8,152 nt of DNA, from NCBI GenBank assembly GCA_007122045.1, contig SKJM01000200.1, positions 1-8,152 of the forward strand, in the 5' to 3' direction. The translations under genes were made by a program, and so were the position numbers. Below, in pieces: positions 1 to 6,260 of the stretch (its first letter is position 1; each line of letters begins with the position of its first letter). Origin of the DNA: Planctomycetales bacterium. GTDB lineage: Bacteria > Planctomycetota > Planctomycetia > Pirellulales > Thermoguttaceae. Below the pieces are notes generated by a model. The model did not search any database. It saw only the letters and a program-made list of their open reading frames with translations, and was not told the DNA's origin.

Positions 1-234
1 GACTCGCTCGCCCTGCCGGTTGGGGGCAAGGAGAAGAACCTGACTCGGCGCATCTGGCTTGACTTGGCCGCGTACTGCAAGCTGCCGGAGAAAGCCGTGC
101 GGCGGATCCTCGACGAGCAGGTCCGCGCGCTCGAACCATCCCTGACGCTCATCGGCCGCTCCTTCCTGCCCGACCGCCTGAAGGAGCAGTACGCAGCCGT
201 GGTCCGGGCAAGCACCTCGGTCCTTACCGCCTGA
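1..234 (+). CDS. HipA-like kinase, C-terminal fragment (5' end outside window)
   Basis: The reading frame is open from base 1 to a TGA at 232-234, giving 77 residues with no start in the window. It begins DSLALPVGGKEKNLTRRIW and continues as a mostly helical tail with regularly spaced Leu, Ala and charged residues. In HipA-family serine/threonine kinases the last part of the protein has this form: a short 'LAL-x-(V/I)-GGK' segment, then an all-helical end. HipA proteins act in type II toxin-antitoxin modules, where the toxin phosphorylates a translation factor such as glutamyl-tRNA synthetase. The kinase core and any partner antitoxin lie left of the window, so activity and operon structure cannot be judged. 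The call rests on pattern recall of the tail only; another kinase-like or hypothetical protein is possible. GC-rich third codon positions support genuine coding. Confidence 0.55.
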   Translation, partial: DSLALPVGGKEKNLTRRIWLDLAAYCKLPEKAVRRILDEQVRALEPSLTLIGRSFLPDRLKEQYAAVVRASTSVLTA

Positions 235-266
235 CGGTGGGGTCGGGGATACCCGAACAGCGTAGG

Positions 267-336
267 GTGGGTGGTTCCGGCCGCACTTTGCCTTCCGGGG
301 CCGGTTTCGCCTCAGCAGGCGGCCGGGTTCACCCAC
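267..336. repeat. Large imperfect inverted repeat (18-bp arms) downstream of the hipA-like gene
   Basis: The left arm GTGGGTGGTTCCGGCCGC (267-284) and right arm GCGGCCGGGTTCACCCAC (319-336) are complementary at 15 of 18 positions. The three mismatches form one central block (GTT opposite GTT). The 34-base loop contains a further GC-rich stretch (CCGGGGCCGG). As RNA this would be a strong stem 33 bases after the hipA-like stop. There is no T-run after it, so it is not a standard intrinsic terminator. The GTAGGGTGGGT edge (263-272) resembles dispersed palindromic intergenic repeats common in planctomycete genomes; that identity is from memory, not a search. Confidence 0.6.
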
Positions 337-434
337 GCGCGCCGCTGCCCATTGCCCGTATCCCGGCCGGACAAGTCGAGCCGAAGCAACCCCGATGGAT
401 ACAATCGGCGGAAATGGCGGTGCGCCGGCTCGAA

Positions 435-465
435 TTGGTCGCCCGGGGCCGGTTTGTGGTAGAAT
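435..465 (+). promoter_or_regulatory. Probable promoter of the beta-helix gene (extended -10)
   Basis: TAGAAT at 460-465 matches TATAAT in five of six positions and is preceded by TG plus one base (457-459), forming an extended -10. A weak -35, TTGGTC at 435-440, sits 19 bases upstream, longer than usual but tolerable with an extended -10. Transcription would begin near 472. That leaves about 34 bases of leader before the ATG at 506, including the AGGAG at 494-498. Confidence 0.5.
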
Positions 466-505
466 GGGCATGTCACTCGCATACATCGAAAAAAGGAGAA
501 CCATC

Positions 506-1696
506 ATGCGCGCAAGAATGACCCTATCGGCAATCCTGGCAACTGCCGCCGCCCTGGCTTGCGGCGCCGCGGCCCGGGGGCAGGGGCGGCAGTACCCCGT
601 CCGGCCCGGCGACGACTACCGACTCGTCCTCCGCCGGCTTCAACCGGGCGACGAGCTGGTGTTCCTGCCGGGCGTGCACGAGCGGTCGACCACGCTCGAA
701 CTCCGCGGCACGCCGGACCGGCCCATCACTATTCGCGGCCACCTCGACCCCCAGGGCCGGCGGCCCATCGTCCAGTTCACCGGCCGCGGCCACAACTTGT
801 GGCGGCTCAGCGGGCAGCACGTGGTCATCCGCGACCTGGAACTGCACGCCACGCACGCCTATGCCCTCCGGGTCGACCGCGCCGACCACGTGCGCATCGA
901 AAACTGCATTTTCCGCGACTGCGGCGGTGGCGACCTCAGCGCCAACACGGCCGACGTGCACGCGCTGCACGTCACCGGATGCCTGTTCACCGGCGGCCGC
1001 CGCACCCCCGTCTATATCGGCCGCCACGACGGCGGCCTGCGGGTGACCGACTTCCGCTTCGAGGGGAACGTCATCGACGGGCGGCAGATCGAAGCCGGCG
1101 AGGGCTACGGAATCCAGTTGAAACTGAACGTCACCGGCAGCGTCATCCGCGGCAACTGGATCGAGCACGCGCGGGGGCCGGGCATCATGGTGTACGGCGC
1201 CACCGACGACGACCCCGAACTGGGCAACCTGGTCGAGGGGAACGTCGTCACGGCCAGCCGCAACAGTGCGGCCATCCTCGCCGGCGGCGGACCGGCCCGC
1301 GTCCACGGCAACCTGGTCCTGGGCAATCCGCGCGGGGGCATCCGCGTGTACGACTACGGCGGGCGCGACTTGCTCCGGAACATCGACGTGACGGCGAACA
1401 CCGCGGCCGGCAACGGCCAGTTCGACCTGAGCTTCACCGGCCGGCTCCGCAACGTGCGCGCCGAGCGGAACGCGGCGTTCGTGCGGCAGGGGAGCGAGGG
1501 CATCCGCGGGCCGGCCGACGTACGCGCCGGCAACTTCGCGGCGCCCGCCCCGCCGGCCCTGCTGGCCAGGATCGACGCCGTGAGCAAGGCTCGTCTCGAT
1601 CCCGGCCGCCTCGCCGCCGCCGTGGAGCAATTGCCCGAGGGACCGGTCGACGCGAACGCGCTGGCCGAGTGGCTCGACAAGGTGCTGGCCGAGTAG
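506..1696 (+). CDS. Secreted right-handed parallel beta-helix protein
   Basis: This is a predicted 396-residue exported protein. The ATG at 506 is chosen because AGGAG lies 7 bases upstream (494-498) and a signal peptide follows directly: basic MRAR, a hydrophobic core to about residue 19, and likely cleavage near ARG|QG (residues 23-27). An in-frame ATG at 470 falls at the predicted transcription start and lacks a ribosome site. Residues 28-75 have the usual entry to such folds, with 'LQPGDELVFLPGVHE' and 'PITIRG'. Residues 105-345 are a ladder of about 22-residue coils with V/I-x-I and N-x-(I/V/F) patterns, for example HVRIENCIFRDC, SVIRGNWIEH, NLVEGNVVTAS and ARVHGNLVLGN. This is typical of NosD/pectate-lyase-like right-handed beta-helices. 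Residues 350-396 are helical and resemble no domain I know. The fold is common in polysaccharide lyases and glycosidases, but I see no catalytic signature, so enzyme or adhesin role is undecided. It ends 6 bases from the convergent membrane protease gene. Confidence 0.8.
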   Translation: MRARMTLSAILATAAALACGAAARGQGRQYPVRPGDDYRLVLRRLQPGDELVFLPGVHERSTTLELRGTPDRPITIRGHLDPQGRRPIVQFTGRGHNLWRLSGQHVVIRDLELHATHAYALRVDRADHVRIENCIFRDCGGGDLSANTADVHALHVTGCLFTGGRRTPVYIGRHDGGLRVTDFRFEGNVIDGRQIEAGEGYGIQLKLNVTGSVIRGNWIEHARGPGIMVYGATDDDPELGNLVEGNVVTASRNSAAILAGGGPARVHGNLVLGNPRGGIRVYDYGGRDLLRNIDVTANTAAGNGQFDLSFTGRLRNVRAERNAAFVRQGSEGIRGPADVRAGNFAAPAPPALLARIDAVSKARLDPGRLAAAVEQLPEGPVDANALAEWLDKVLAE

Positions 1697-1702
1697 CGCC
1701 GC

Positions 1703-2497
1703 CTACATCAGCCACCAGTCGCCGCTCAGGATCACGTACACGCCCAGCAGGAAGTTCGTCACCGCGTGGGCGGCGATGCAGTCGCCGATGCTGCGCGTGC
1801 GCACCATCAGCCAGGTGACCATGGAGAACCACACGGCCGCCGCGAACAGCTCCGCCGGGTGCATGAGCATGGGCACGGCCGTGCCCACCACCACCGCCGT
1901 GGCGTCCACCTCGCCGAAGGGCACGCGCCACCAGTTTCGTGCCATCACGTACCGCATGACGAACGCGCGAAGGAAAAACTCCTCGACGACCGGCACGAGC
2001 ACCGCCAGGCCGAGCATACGCACGGCCAGGTAGCTCCACACGGCCGCGGGCCGACCGCCGTACTGCTCGAACGGGTTGAACGCACTGCGCTCGCCCAGGC
2101 CGAGGATCCCGCCCAGCCCGAGCGGCGCCAGCAGCCGCTCTTCAAGCTGCAGCTTGCACAGCCCGATCCACACCACGGCGCCCACCGCGCCGACGGCCAA
2201 CGACAGCCACCCGACCCGCCACTTGAACTTCGCATAGGCGGGCAGCACGGCCGCGACGGCAATGGCCGTCAGCACGAGTTTGGCCGTATACATGGCCGGG
2301 TAGTAGCTGTACGGGATGTTCAGCCCGATGCGCGCCCCGCCCGGCTCGGTCGGCGTCGGCTCCAGCGACCCGGCCAGCATGTACACGGCCAGCGGCAGAA
2401 TGAACGGGAGCCAGGGCTGCCGCTGGAGCAGCCCGCGCCAGCCGGGCGGAGCCGGAGGTTCCGACGAGCCGGCGGCCGACCTTTTACGTTTGGGCAT
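1703..2497 (-). CDS. CPBP-family intramembrane metalloprotease (CAAX prenyl protease-related, exosortase-associated type)
   Basis: This is a 264-residue polytopic membrane protein. A basic, Pro-rich cytoplasmic start (MPKRKR) is followed by hydrophobic segments at roughly 29-45, 70-88, 96-113, 154-171, 199-212, 217-232 and 240-257. The three signatures of the CPBP (ABI/CAAX protease) family are present: EEFFLR (Glu172, Glu173, Arg177), His213 in VPMLMHPAEL, and HAVTN (His244, Asn248). These glutamates and histidines are the expected metal/catalytic residues, so it looks active. The wording EEFFLRAFVMRYV, then VPFGEVDAT, then HAVTNFLLGVYV and a closing GDWW, fits my memory of the 'CAAX prenyl protease-related' family found beside exosortase (PEP-CTERM sorting) genes. 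No exosortase or PEP-CTERM protein is visible here. No Shine-Dalgarno is seen before the ATG (complement of 2495-2497); a weak promoter-like pair TTGACC/TAGGCT, 17 bases apart, lies far upstream on this strand near 2712-2741. The substrate is unknown. Confidence 0.85.
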   Translation of the reverse strand: MPKRKRSAAGSSEPPAPPGWRGLLQRQPWLPFILPLAVYMLAGSLEPTPTEPGGARIGLNIPYSYYPAMYTAKLVLTAIAVAAVLPAYAKFKWRVGWLSLAVGAVGAVVWIGLCKLQLEERLLAPLGLGGILGLGERSAFNPFEQYGGRPAAVWSYLAVRMLGLAVLVPVVEEFFLRAFVMRYVMARNWWRVPFGEVDATAVVVGTAVPMLMHPAELFAAAVWFSMVTWLMVRTRSIGDCIAAHAVTNFLLGVYVILSGDWWLM

Positions 2498-2759
2498 GGT
2501 TGGAAGGACGATTGCAGGGGGAGTTGCGCCCGTTGGGCTGGTTCAGGCCGACGGAGGGGGGGCTGCCCCCGCCGTGCCTCCAAGAGGTAAATCCGCAAGA
2601 GGCACGACAGAGCGTATCACAGCAGTAGCGTTTTGGCCCGTCTCACGGAAGTGCATACGGACGCGACATTGCACGTGACCCACCTTCGGCACCCATCGCA
2701 CCGGCTACTCTTCCAGCCTACCTTTCCCAGGAGGATGGGTCAACTTTCCGGCAAGGTTG
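2498..2759. other. Intergenic region upstream of the membrane protease, no gene seen
   Basis: No convincing gene lies here. Short frames have poor codon use and no ribosome site at workable spacing: the AGGAGG at 2729-2734 directly abuts an ATG, which is too close to serve it. There are two local structures. One is a G-run facing a C-run (2556-2570). The other is a 7-bp inverted repeat, GTGCCTC (2574-2580) and GAGGCAC (2599-2605), with an 18-base loop. Both would lie in the 5' leader of the minus-strand protease mRNA if its promoter is further upstream. Base composition is visibly less GC-rich than in the flanking genes. Confidence 0.5.
2574..2605. repeat. 7-bp perfect inverted repeat in the leader of the protease gene
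   Basis: GTGCCTC at 2574-2580 is perfectly repeated in inverse as GAGGCAC at 2599-2605, 18 bases apart, about 77 bases before the minus-strand start codon. Within the loop, AAGAGG recurs beside the right arm (CAAGAGG at 2581-2587 and 2597-2602 region), so there is also a short direct repeat. It could be a leader hairpin or operator; chance is not excluded. Confidence 0.3.
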
Positions 2760-2784
2760 GACGCCTGGGGACCGCAAAGGCGTC
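2760..2784. promoter_or_regulatory. Inverted repeat abutting a -35 box, candidate operator
   Basis: GACGCCT (2760-2766) and AGGCGTC (2778-2784) form perfect 7-bp inverted arms separated by 11 bases. The right arm ends two bases before the -35 hexamer TTGACA (2787-2792). A dyad in this position is where a dimeric activator or repressor commonly binds, with half-site centres 18 bases apart. No regulator gene recognisable as its partner is visible in the window. It could equally be a short hairpin of an upstream transcript, since no T-run follows. Confidence 0.4.
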
Positions 2785-2786
2785 GG

Positions 2787-2814
2787 TTGACACCACTGCC
2801 CGGCGGGGTAAAAT
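2787..2814 (+). promoter_or_regulatory. Near-consensus sigma70-type promoter
   Basis: A perfect -35 TTGACA (2787-2792) is separated by 16 bases from TAAAAT (2809-2814), which matches the -10 consensus in five of six positions. The predicted start is near 2821. It points into the disrupted small frame, the AlbA_2 remnant and then the two secreted hydrolase genes, which overlap or follow without another recognisable promoter. It is the strongest promoter match in the window. The leader to the hydrolase start would be about 445 bases. Confidence 0.65.
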
Positions 2815-2892
2815 GGCGGTCCCCAAAGGGTCGAGTCGCTATGGCTCACTCCCAAGAAGTCGGCGACCGATGTAACGGGGAGGCCCGGGCCA

Positions 2893-3003
2893 ATGAATGC
2901 GACGGATGGGGAGGATCGGTAATACCCGAACCGCTTGCCGATCATTTTCGACGAGTACCCGGACGGGCTGACCAACGGCAAAGTGCGGATTGGGGTGGAG
3001 TAG
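2893..3003 (+). pseudogene. Disrupted small ORF (in-frame TAA), possible gene remnant
   Basis: A good ribosome site GGGGAGG (2877-2883) stands 9 bases before an ATG at 2893. That frame reads MNATDGEDR and stops at TAA (2920-2922). The same frame then continues YPNRLPIIFDEYPDGLTNG and a few more residues to a TAG at 3001-3003. The codons after the TAA nearly all end in G or C, unlike the overlapping frame, which suggests that this frame was once coding. A single substitution creating TAA, or a small rearrangement, would explain it. I do not recognise the family. The alternative is a nine-residue leader peptide followed by chance, or non-coding sequence. Confidence 0.25.
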
Positions 3004-3032
3004 AAGTACGGACGAACACACAACGGCGCGGT

Positions 3033-3266
3033 ATGGGCTACACGATTACGCTCGAACGGGTGAAGCTACTGATTCGCGAAGGCGAAGGGCTCACGGGGGA
3101 ATTCAAGGAGCGATACACTCCGCGCATTGACCAAGACATCGTTGCCTTCGCCAATGCGAGGGGCGGAACTCTCCTGCTCGGCATCCGGGATGGCGGGATG
3201 GTGGCCGGGGAGCGACTGACGAATGACCTGAAAGCCAACCTTCGGCACTTGGGAGAATCGACCTGA
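3033..3266 (+). pseudogene. Truncated AlbA_2 (Schlafen-like) domain protein
   Basis: The 77-residue frame carries the front half of an AlbA_2 domain: LIREGEGLTGEFKER (the E-F-K motif, residues 14-26), then DIVAFANARGGTLLLGIRDGG (about 35-55), which is the 'AFAN-x-x-GGTLLLGI-DDG' signature. The usual continuation, the rest of the domain plus the several hundred further residues normal for these ATP-binding or transcription-regulator-like proteins, is missing. After LTNDLKANL the frame ends at TGA (3264-3266). The AlbA_2 region is linked to nucleic-acid binding and sometimes phage defence. The start has no clear ribosome site; the frame is open upstream through an ATG at 2841, but those codons look non-coding. 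Codon use is less GC-biased than the neighbours, hinting at foreign origin. The TGA shares its last A with the next gene's ATG (TGATG), so the stump may still be translated as a leader that delivers ribosomes. A functional short protein is less likely. Confidence 0.6.
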
Positions 3267-4963
3267 TGCGTACCATCGCGCTACTGCTCGCCGCAGCCTG
3301 GGGGGCCGCCGGCCCACCGGCTGAAGCGGGCACCTTTCCGGTCACCGAAACGTTCGACGGCCGCTCGTTCGAGTACCGCATGGAACTGGCCGCCCGGCGG
3401 CCCGGCTACCGGGTGTACCGGCTGCGGTATCCGTCGCCGGTGGAAACGCCGTTCGAGGCCAACAACGTCATTCCGGCGGAATACTACCTGCCCGACGGCA
3501 TCGGGCCCGACGATCCGAGCCGCCCGGCGGTCATTTGCCTGCATATCCTCGGGGGGCAGTTCGAACTGGTGCAGCTTGTCGGCAGTTCGCTGGCCGCGCG
3601 GGGGATTCCCGCCATCTGGTTCAAACTGCCGTATTACGGCTCGCGGCGGCCGGAGGGGCTGGCCGAGGACTCCCGGCAGGATCCGGCCCGGCTGGCCGAG
3701 GCCCTGTCGCAAGGGCTGCTCGACGTGCGGCGCACCTTCGACGTCCTGGCCGCCCGCCCCGAGGTCGATCCGCAGCGCATCGGCGTGACCGGCATCAGCC
3801 TGGGCGGCATCCTGGCGGGAACGGCGGCCGGGGCCGACGCCCGCTTCCACCGGGCCGCGCTCATCCTGGCCGGCGGCGACGTGCTGGAAATCCTCCACCA
3901 CGCCCGCGAATCGCGCCGCCTGAGCCAACTGCTCGACGACCTGCCCGCCGACCAACGCCGGAAACTGGAGGAGACCCTCCGCTCGGTCGACCCGCTCACA
4001 CACGCCGCCGCGCTTCGGGGGCGCGCCGAAGACGGCCGCGTGCTGATGATCAACGCCGGAGCCGACGAGGTCATCCCGCGCGCCGCCACCGAAAAGCTGG
4101 CCGAGGCGTTGGGCATTGCCGACGACGTGGTGTGGCTCGACGGGCTGGGGCACTATACGGCCATCGCGGCACTGCCGCAAGCCTTGCGGACCACGATCGC
4201 CTTCTTTGCCGAGGACCTGCCGGAGGGGGTCGAACCGCCCGCCGCGCCGGCCGCCGCACCGACGCCGCTGCGCCGCGCGGTGCGCCTGGTTCAGCAGGCC
4301 GGCCTGCTGCTGGGCATGGGCGCCGAACCGCCCGCGGGCCGGTGCCACTTCGCCGACGTAGCCGCCACGGTGACGCTTGCCGAGGGGAACCAGGTCGAGG
4401 GGCACGTGCGGATTGTGCGGGGCCACGGCCATCGCTTTCGCGTCGAGTTGGACGTGCCCCAGTTCGGCGCGGCCGTGCTCGCGCAGGGCAAGGGGCCGTG
4501 GATGGCCGCCCGCGACAACACCGTGTTCTACGGCGAACTGCCGCCGGACCGCGCCCCGGAAGACCCGCGAGAGTTTCTCGCGGAAGAGAACGCCTTGAAG
4601 CTGCGAACGGCGGGCGGCCTGTTGGCGGTGCTTGGCTTCTCGCCGGAGTTGCTGGAGCAGTGGATCGTGGCGGCCGAGGAGCCCGACCGCGCGGGCGGGC
4701 CCGCCCTGCGCATCACGCGGAAGGACCAGCCCGAGGATCACGCCGTACTCGTGTTCCACGACGACGGCGCCACCCCGAAAGAGGCGGTGTTCCAAGTCGA
4801 GGGGGTGAGCGGCCGGGCTGAGTTCCGCGCCTGGCAGATGGGTACCGTGGCCCACGATGCGCTCTTCGAGCCGGCCGCCGACGCCACCGTCCAAAAGGTC
4901 GATTCCGGCGACCTGTACCGGATGTTCGCCGCCCTGTTGAACTTCGCCCTGGAGGCCTTCTGA
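3266..4963 (+). CDS. Secreted alpha/beta hydrolase with extra C-terminal domain
   Basis: This is a 565-residue predicted exported serine hydrolase. The start at 3266 has GGGAG 10 bases upstream (3251-3255) and a clear signal peptide, MRTIALLLAAAWGAAGPPAEAG, cut near AEA|G (residue 21/22). Residues about 45-318 are the alpha/beta-hydrolase domain. It has an oxyanion-loop-type HILGG (93-97), the nucleophile elbow GISLGG with Ser178, probable acid Asp267 in NAGADEVIP, and His296 in GLGHYT, so the triad looks complete. It resembles dienelactone-hydrolase, acetyl-xylan-esterase or prolyl-oligopeptidase-like esterases; the substrate cannot be read from sequence. A Pro/Ala-rich linker (323-335) leads to a second region (about 340-545), rich in alternating strands, such as VEGHVRIVRGHGHRFRVELD and GPWMAARDNTVFYGEL. 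This is reminiscent of LolA/LolB-like lipid-binding sheets, but that is inference. The gene begins one base inside the AlbA_2 stump and ends one base inside the C45 gene, implying coupled translation. Confidence 0.8.
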   Translation: MRTIALLLAAAWGAAGPPAEAGTFPVTETFDGRSFEYRMELAARRPGYRVYRLRYPSPVETPFEANNVIPAEYYLPDGIGPDDPSRPAVICLHILGGQFELVQLVGSSLAARGIPAIWFKLPYYGSRRPEGLAEDSRQDPARLAEALSQGLLDVRRTFDVLAARPEVDPQRIGVTGISLGGILAGTAAGADARFHRAALILAGGDVLEILHHARESRRLSQLLDDLPADQRRKLEETLRSVDPLTHAAALRGRAEDGRVLMINAGADEVIPRAATEKLAEALGIADDVVWLDGLGHYTAIAALPQALRTTIAFFAEDLPEGVEPPAAPAAAPTPLRRAVRLVQQAGLLLGMGAEPPAGRCHFADVAATVTLAEGNQVEGHVRIVRGHGHRFRVELDVPQFGAAVLAQGKGPWMAARDNTVFYGELPPDRAPEDPREFLAEENALKLRTAGGLLAVLGFSPELLEQWIVAAEEPDRAGGPALRITRKDQPEDHAVLVFHDDGATPKEAVFQVEGVSGRAEFRAWQMGTVAHDALFEPAADATVQKVDSGDLYRMFAALLNFALEAF

Positions 4964-6156
4964 TGACTTCCCATCGTAGCAGGCACGCTGCGGCTTGCCT
5001 CGGCATCGCGCTGCTTGTATCGCTATCGGCCGTCCCGCCGTGCCCGGCCCAATCGGCCGCCGAGTTTGAACTGCTCGCCCGCGACCCGGCCGGCCACGGC
5101 CTGGTGGCCCGCTGCCGCGAAAAGACCATCGTTTTCCTTTCCGGCACGCCGGAGCAGATGGGCCGCGCCCACGGCACGCTCTTGGCCGACGACGTTCGCA
5201 AGCTGACCGAACGCGTCCTGTACTTCGTCGGCGCGGGCGACAGTTTGCAGTCGGGCGTGTGGTTTTTCGACCAGATGGCCGAAATCGAGCGCCGCACACT
5301 GCCGTTCATCCCCGAGCGGTTCCTGGCCGAATGCGACGCCCTGAGCGAGGCGGCCGGCATCTCGCGGCGCGACGGGCGCTACGCCAACCTGTTTCCCGAG
5401 CGGTTCCATTGCAGCGGCGTGGCCGTGCGCGGCGAGGCCACCGCCGGCGGCCGCGTGCTGCACGCCCGCGTGCTCGACTACATGCGCGACATCCGCCTCC
5501 AGAACCACGCCGTCGTGGCCGTCTTCATGCCCGAAGGGTATCACACCTGGGTGAGCCTCGGCTACGCGGGCTTCATCGGCACGGTGACGGCGATGAACGA
5601 GCAGGGGCTGGCCATCGGCGAAATGGGCGGCGCCGGCCTGGGCGATTGGGACGGCATGCCCATGTCGCTGCTGCTGCGCGACGTGATGGAGCGGGCCCGG
5701 ACGGTCGAAGAGGGCCTCGAAATCCTCCGGGAAACGGCCCGCACGTGCGAATACTATTACGTGCTGAGCGACCGGAGCCGGGCGATGGCCGCCGTCCACT
5801 GCACGCCGCGCGAGTTCAACGTGCTGCGCCCCGGCGAGCAGCACCCGCAACTCCCGCACGTGCCGCCCGACACGGTGTTCATCTCCGGCCCCGGCCGAGC
5901 CGAGGCGCTTTCCGAGCGGCTGGTGGAGCATTACGGGCAGATCGACGCGGCGCGGCTCACGGAAATCATCAAGCGGCCGGTGGCGATGACCTCGAACCTT
6001 CACAACGCCATATTCGCCCCGGAGACGCTCGAAATGTGGTTCGCCGACGCCGGCCGCCACACCCCCGCCTGCGACGAGCCCTACGCGCATTTCGACCTGG
6101 AGGCGCTCGTAGCGTATTACCAGCGACTCGCACAGCAGCGCGAGGACGCCGACTAA
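4963..6156 (+). CDS. Secreted C45-family Ntn hydrolase (acyltransferase/amidohydrolase-like)
   Basis: This 397-residue protein belongs, by its motifs, to the C45 peptidase / acyl-CoA:6-aminopenicillanate acyltransferase-like Ntn hydrolases. These cut themselves to expose an N-terminal cysteine that attacks amide bonds. The start has GGAGG 7 bases upstream (4951-4955), inside the previous gene, and its A is the last base of that gene's TGA. A signal peptide is visible, with basic residues to 8, a hydrophobic core about 9-24 and likely cleavage after PAQ (30) or nearby. Family features in order are GTPEQMGRAHG (61-71), a helical linker, the probable nucleophile Cys150 in RFHCSGVAV, HARVLDYM (167-174, matching the 'G-R-N-x-D-W/Y' block), GFIGTVTAMNEQGLAIGE (203-220), and SNLHNAIFAPETLEMWFAD (344-362). 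The length fits secreted bacterial members. The substrate is unknown; penicillin is not implied. Tight coupling to the esterase-like gene suggests the two act on the same ester/amide compound outside the cytoplasm. Confidence 0.8.
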   Translation: MTSHRSRHAAACLGIALLVSLSAVPPCPAQSAAEFELLARDPAGHGLVARCREKTIVFLSGTPEQMGRAHGTLLADDVRKLTERVLYFVGAGDSLQSGVWFFDQMAEIERRTLPFIPERFLAECDALSEAAGISRRDGRYANLFPERFHCSGVAVRGEATAGGRVLHARVLDYMRDIRLQNHAVVAVFMPEGYHTWVSLGYAGFIGTVTAMNEQGLAIGEMGGAGLGDWDGMPMSLLLRDVMERARTVEEGLEILRETARTCEYYYVLSDRSRAMAAVHCTPREFNVLRPGEQHPQLPHVPPDTVFISGPGRAEALSERLVEHYGQIDAARLTEIIKRPVAMTSNLHNAIFAPETLEMWFADAGRHTPACDEPYAHFDLEALVAYYQRLAQQREDAD

Positions 6157-6260
6157 CGTGGGGGACCATGCGTCGCTCGCCCGCTCCCCGCGCGCCGTCC
6201 CCGTTCCCCGCCGGGCTTGCCCCTCCTGGGAGCGAAGAGAAGAGCGAAGCATTCACGCCA

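Noticed and set aside
237..521. Plus-strand frame of 94 codons after the hipA-like gene
   Set aside because: It overlaps the inverted repeat, the promoter and the start of the beta-helix gene, has no ribosome site, and its residues are Arg/Gly-rich without a family pattern.
1693..1706. Possible shared terminator hairpin GTAG...CTAC between the convergent genes
   Set aside because: The stem is only four base pairs and there is no T-run on either strand.
2735..2875. Short plus-strand ORF next to AGGAGG
   Set aside because: The AGGAGG directly touches the ATG, which is too close for initiation, and the frame spans the promoter hexamers with non-coding-like codons.
2718..3023. Minus-strand frame of 101 codons across the strong promoter
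   Set aside because: It has reasonable-looking composition but no ribosome site and no recognisable domain, and it runs opposite the promoter and the better-supported plus-strand remnants.
2893..3266. A defence island built on the AlbA_2 protein together with the HipA-like gene
   Set aside because: The AlbA_2 protein is a stump, the HipA-like gene lies about 2.8 kb away beyond two envelope genes, and no other defence gene is seen.
3281..5299. Very long open frame on the minus strand (672 codons)
   Set aside because: It lies opposite two clear genes with motifs and signal peptides. Long antisense frames are expected from high-GC codon bias, and its sequence is low-complexity Arg/Gly/Ala without motifs.
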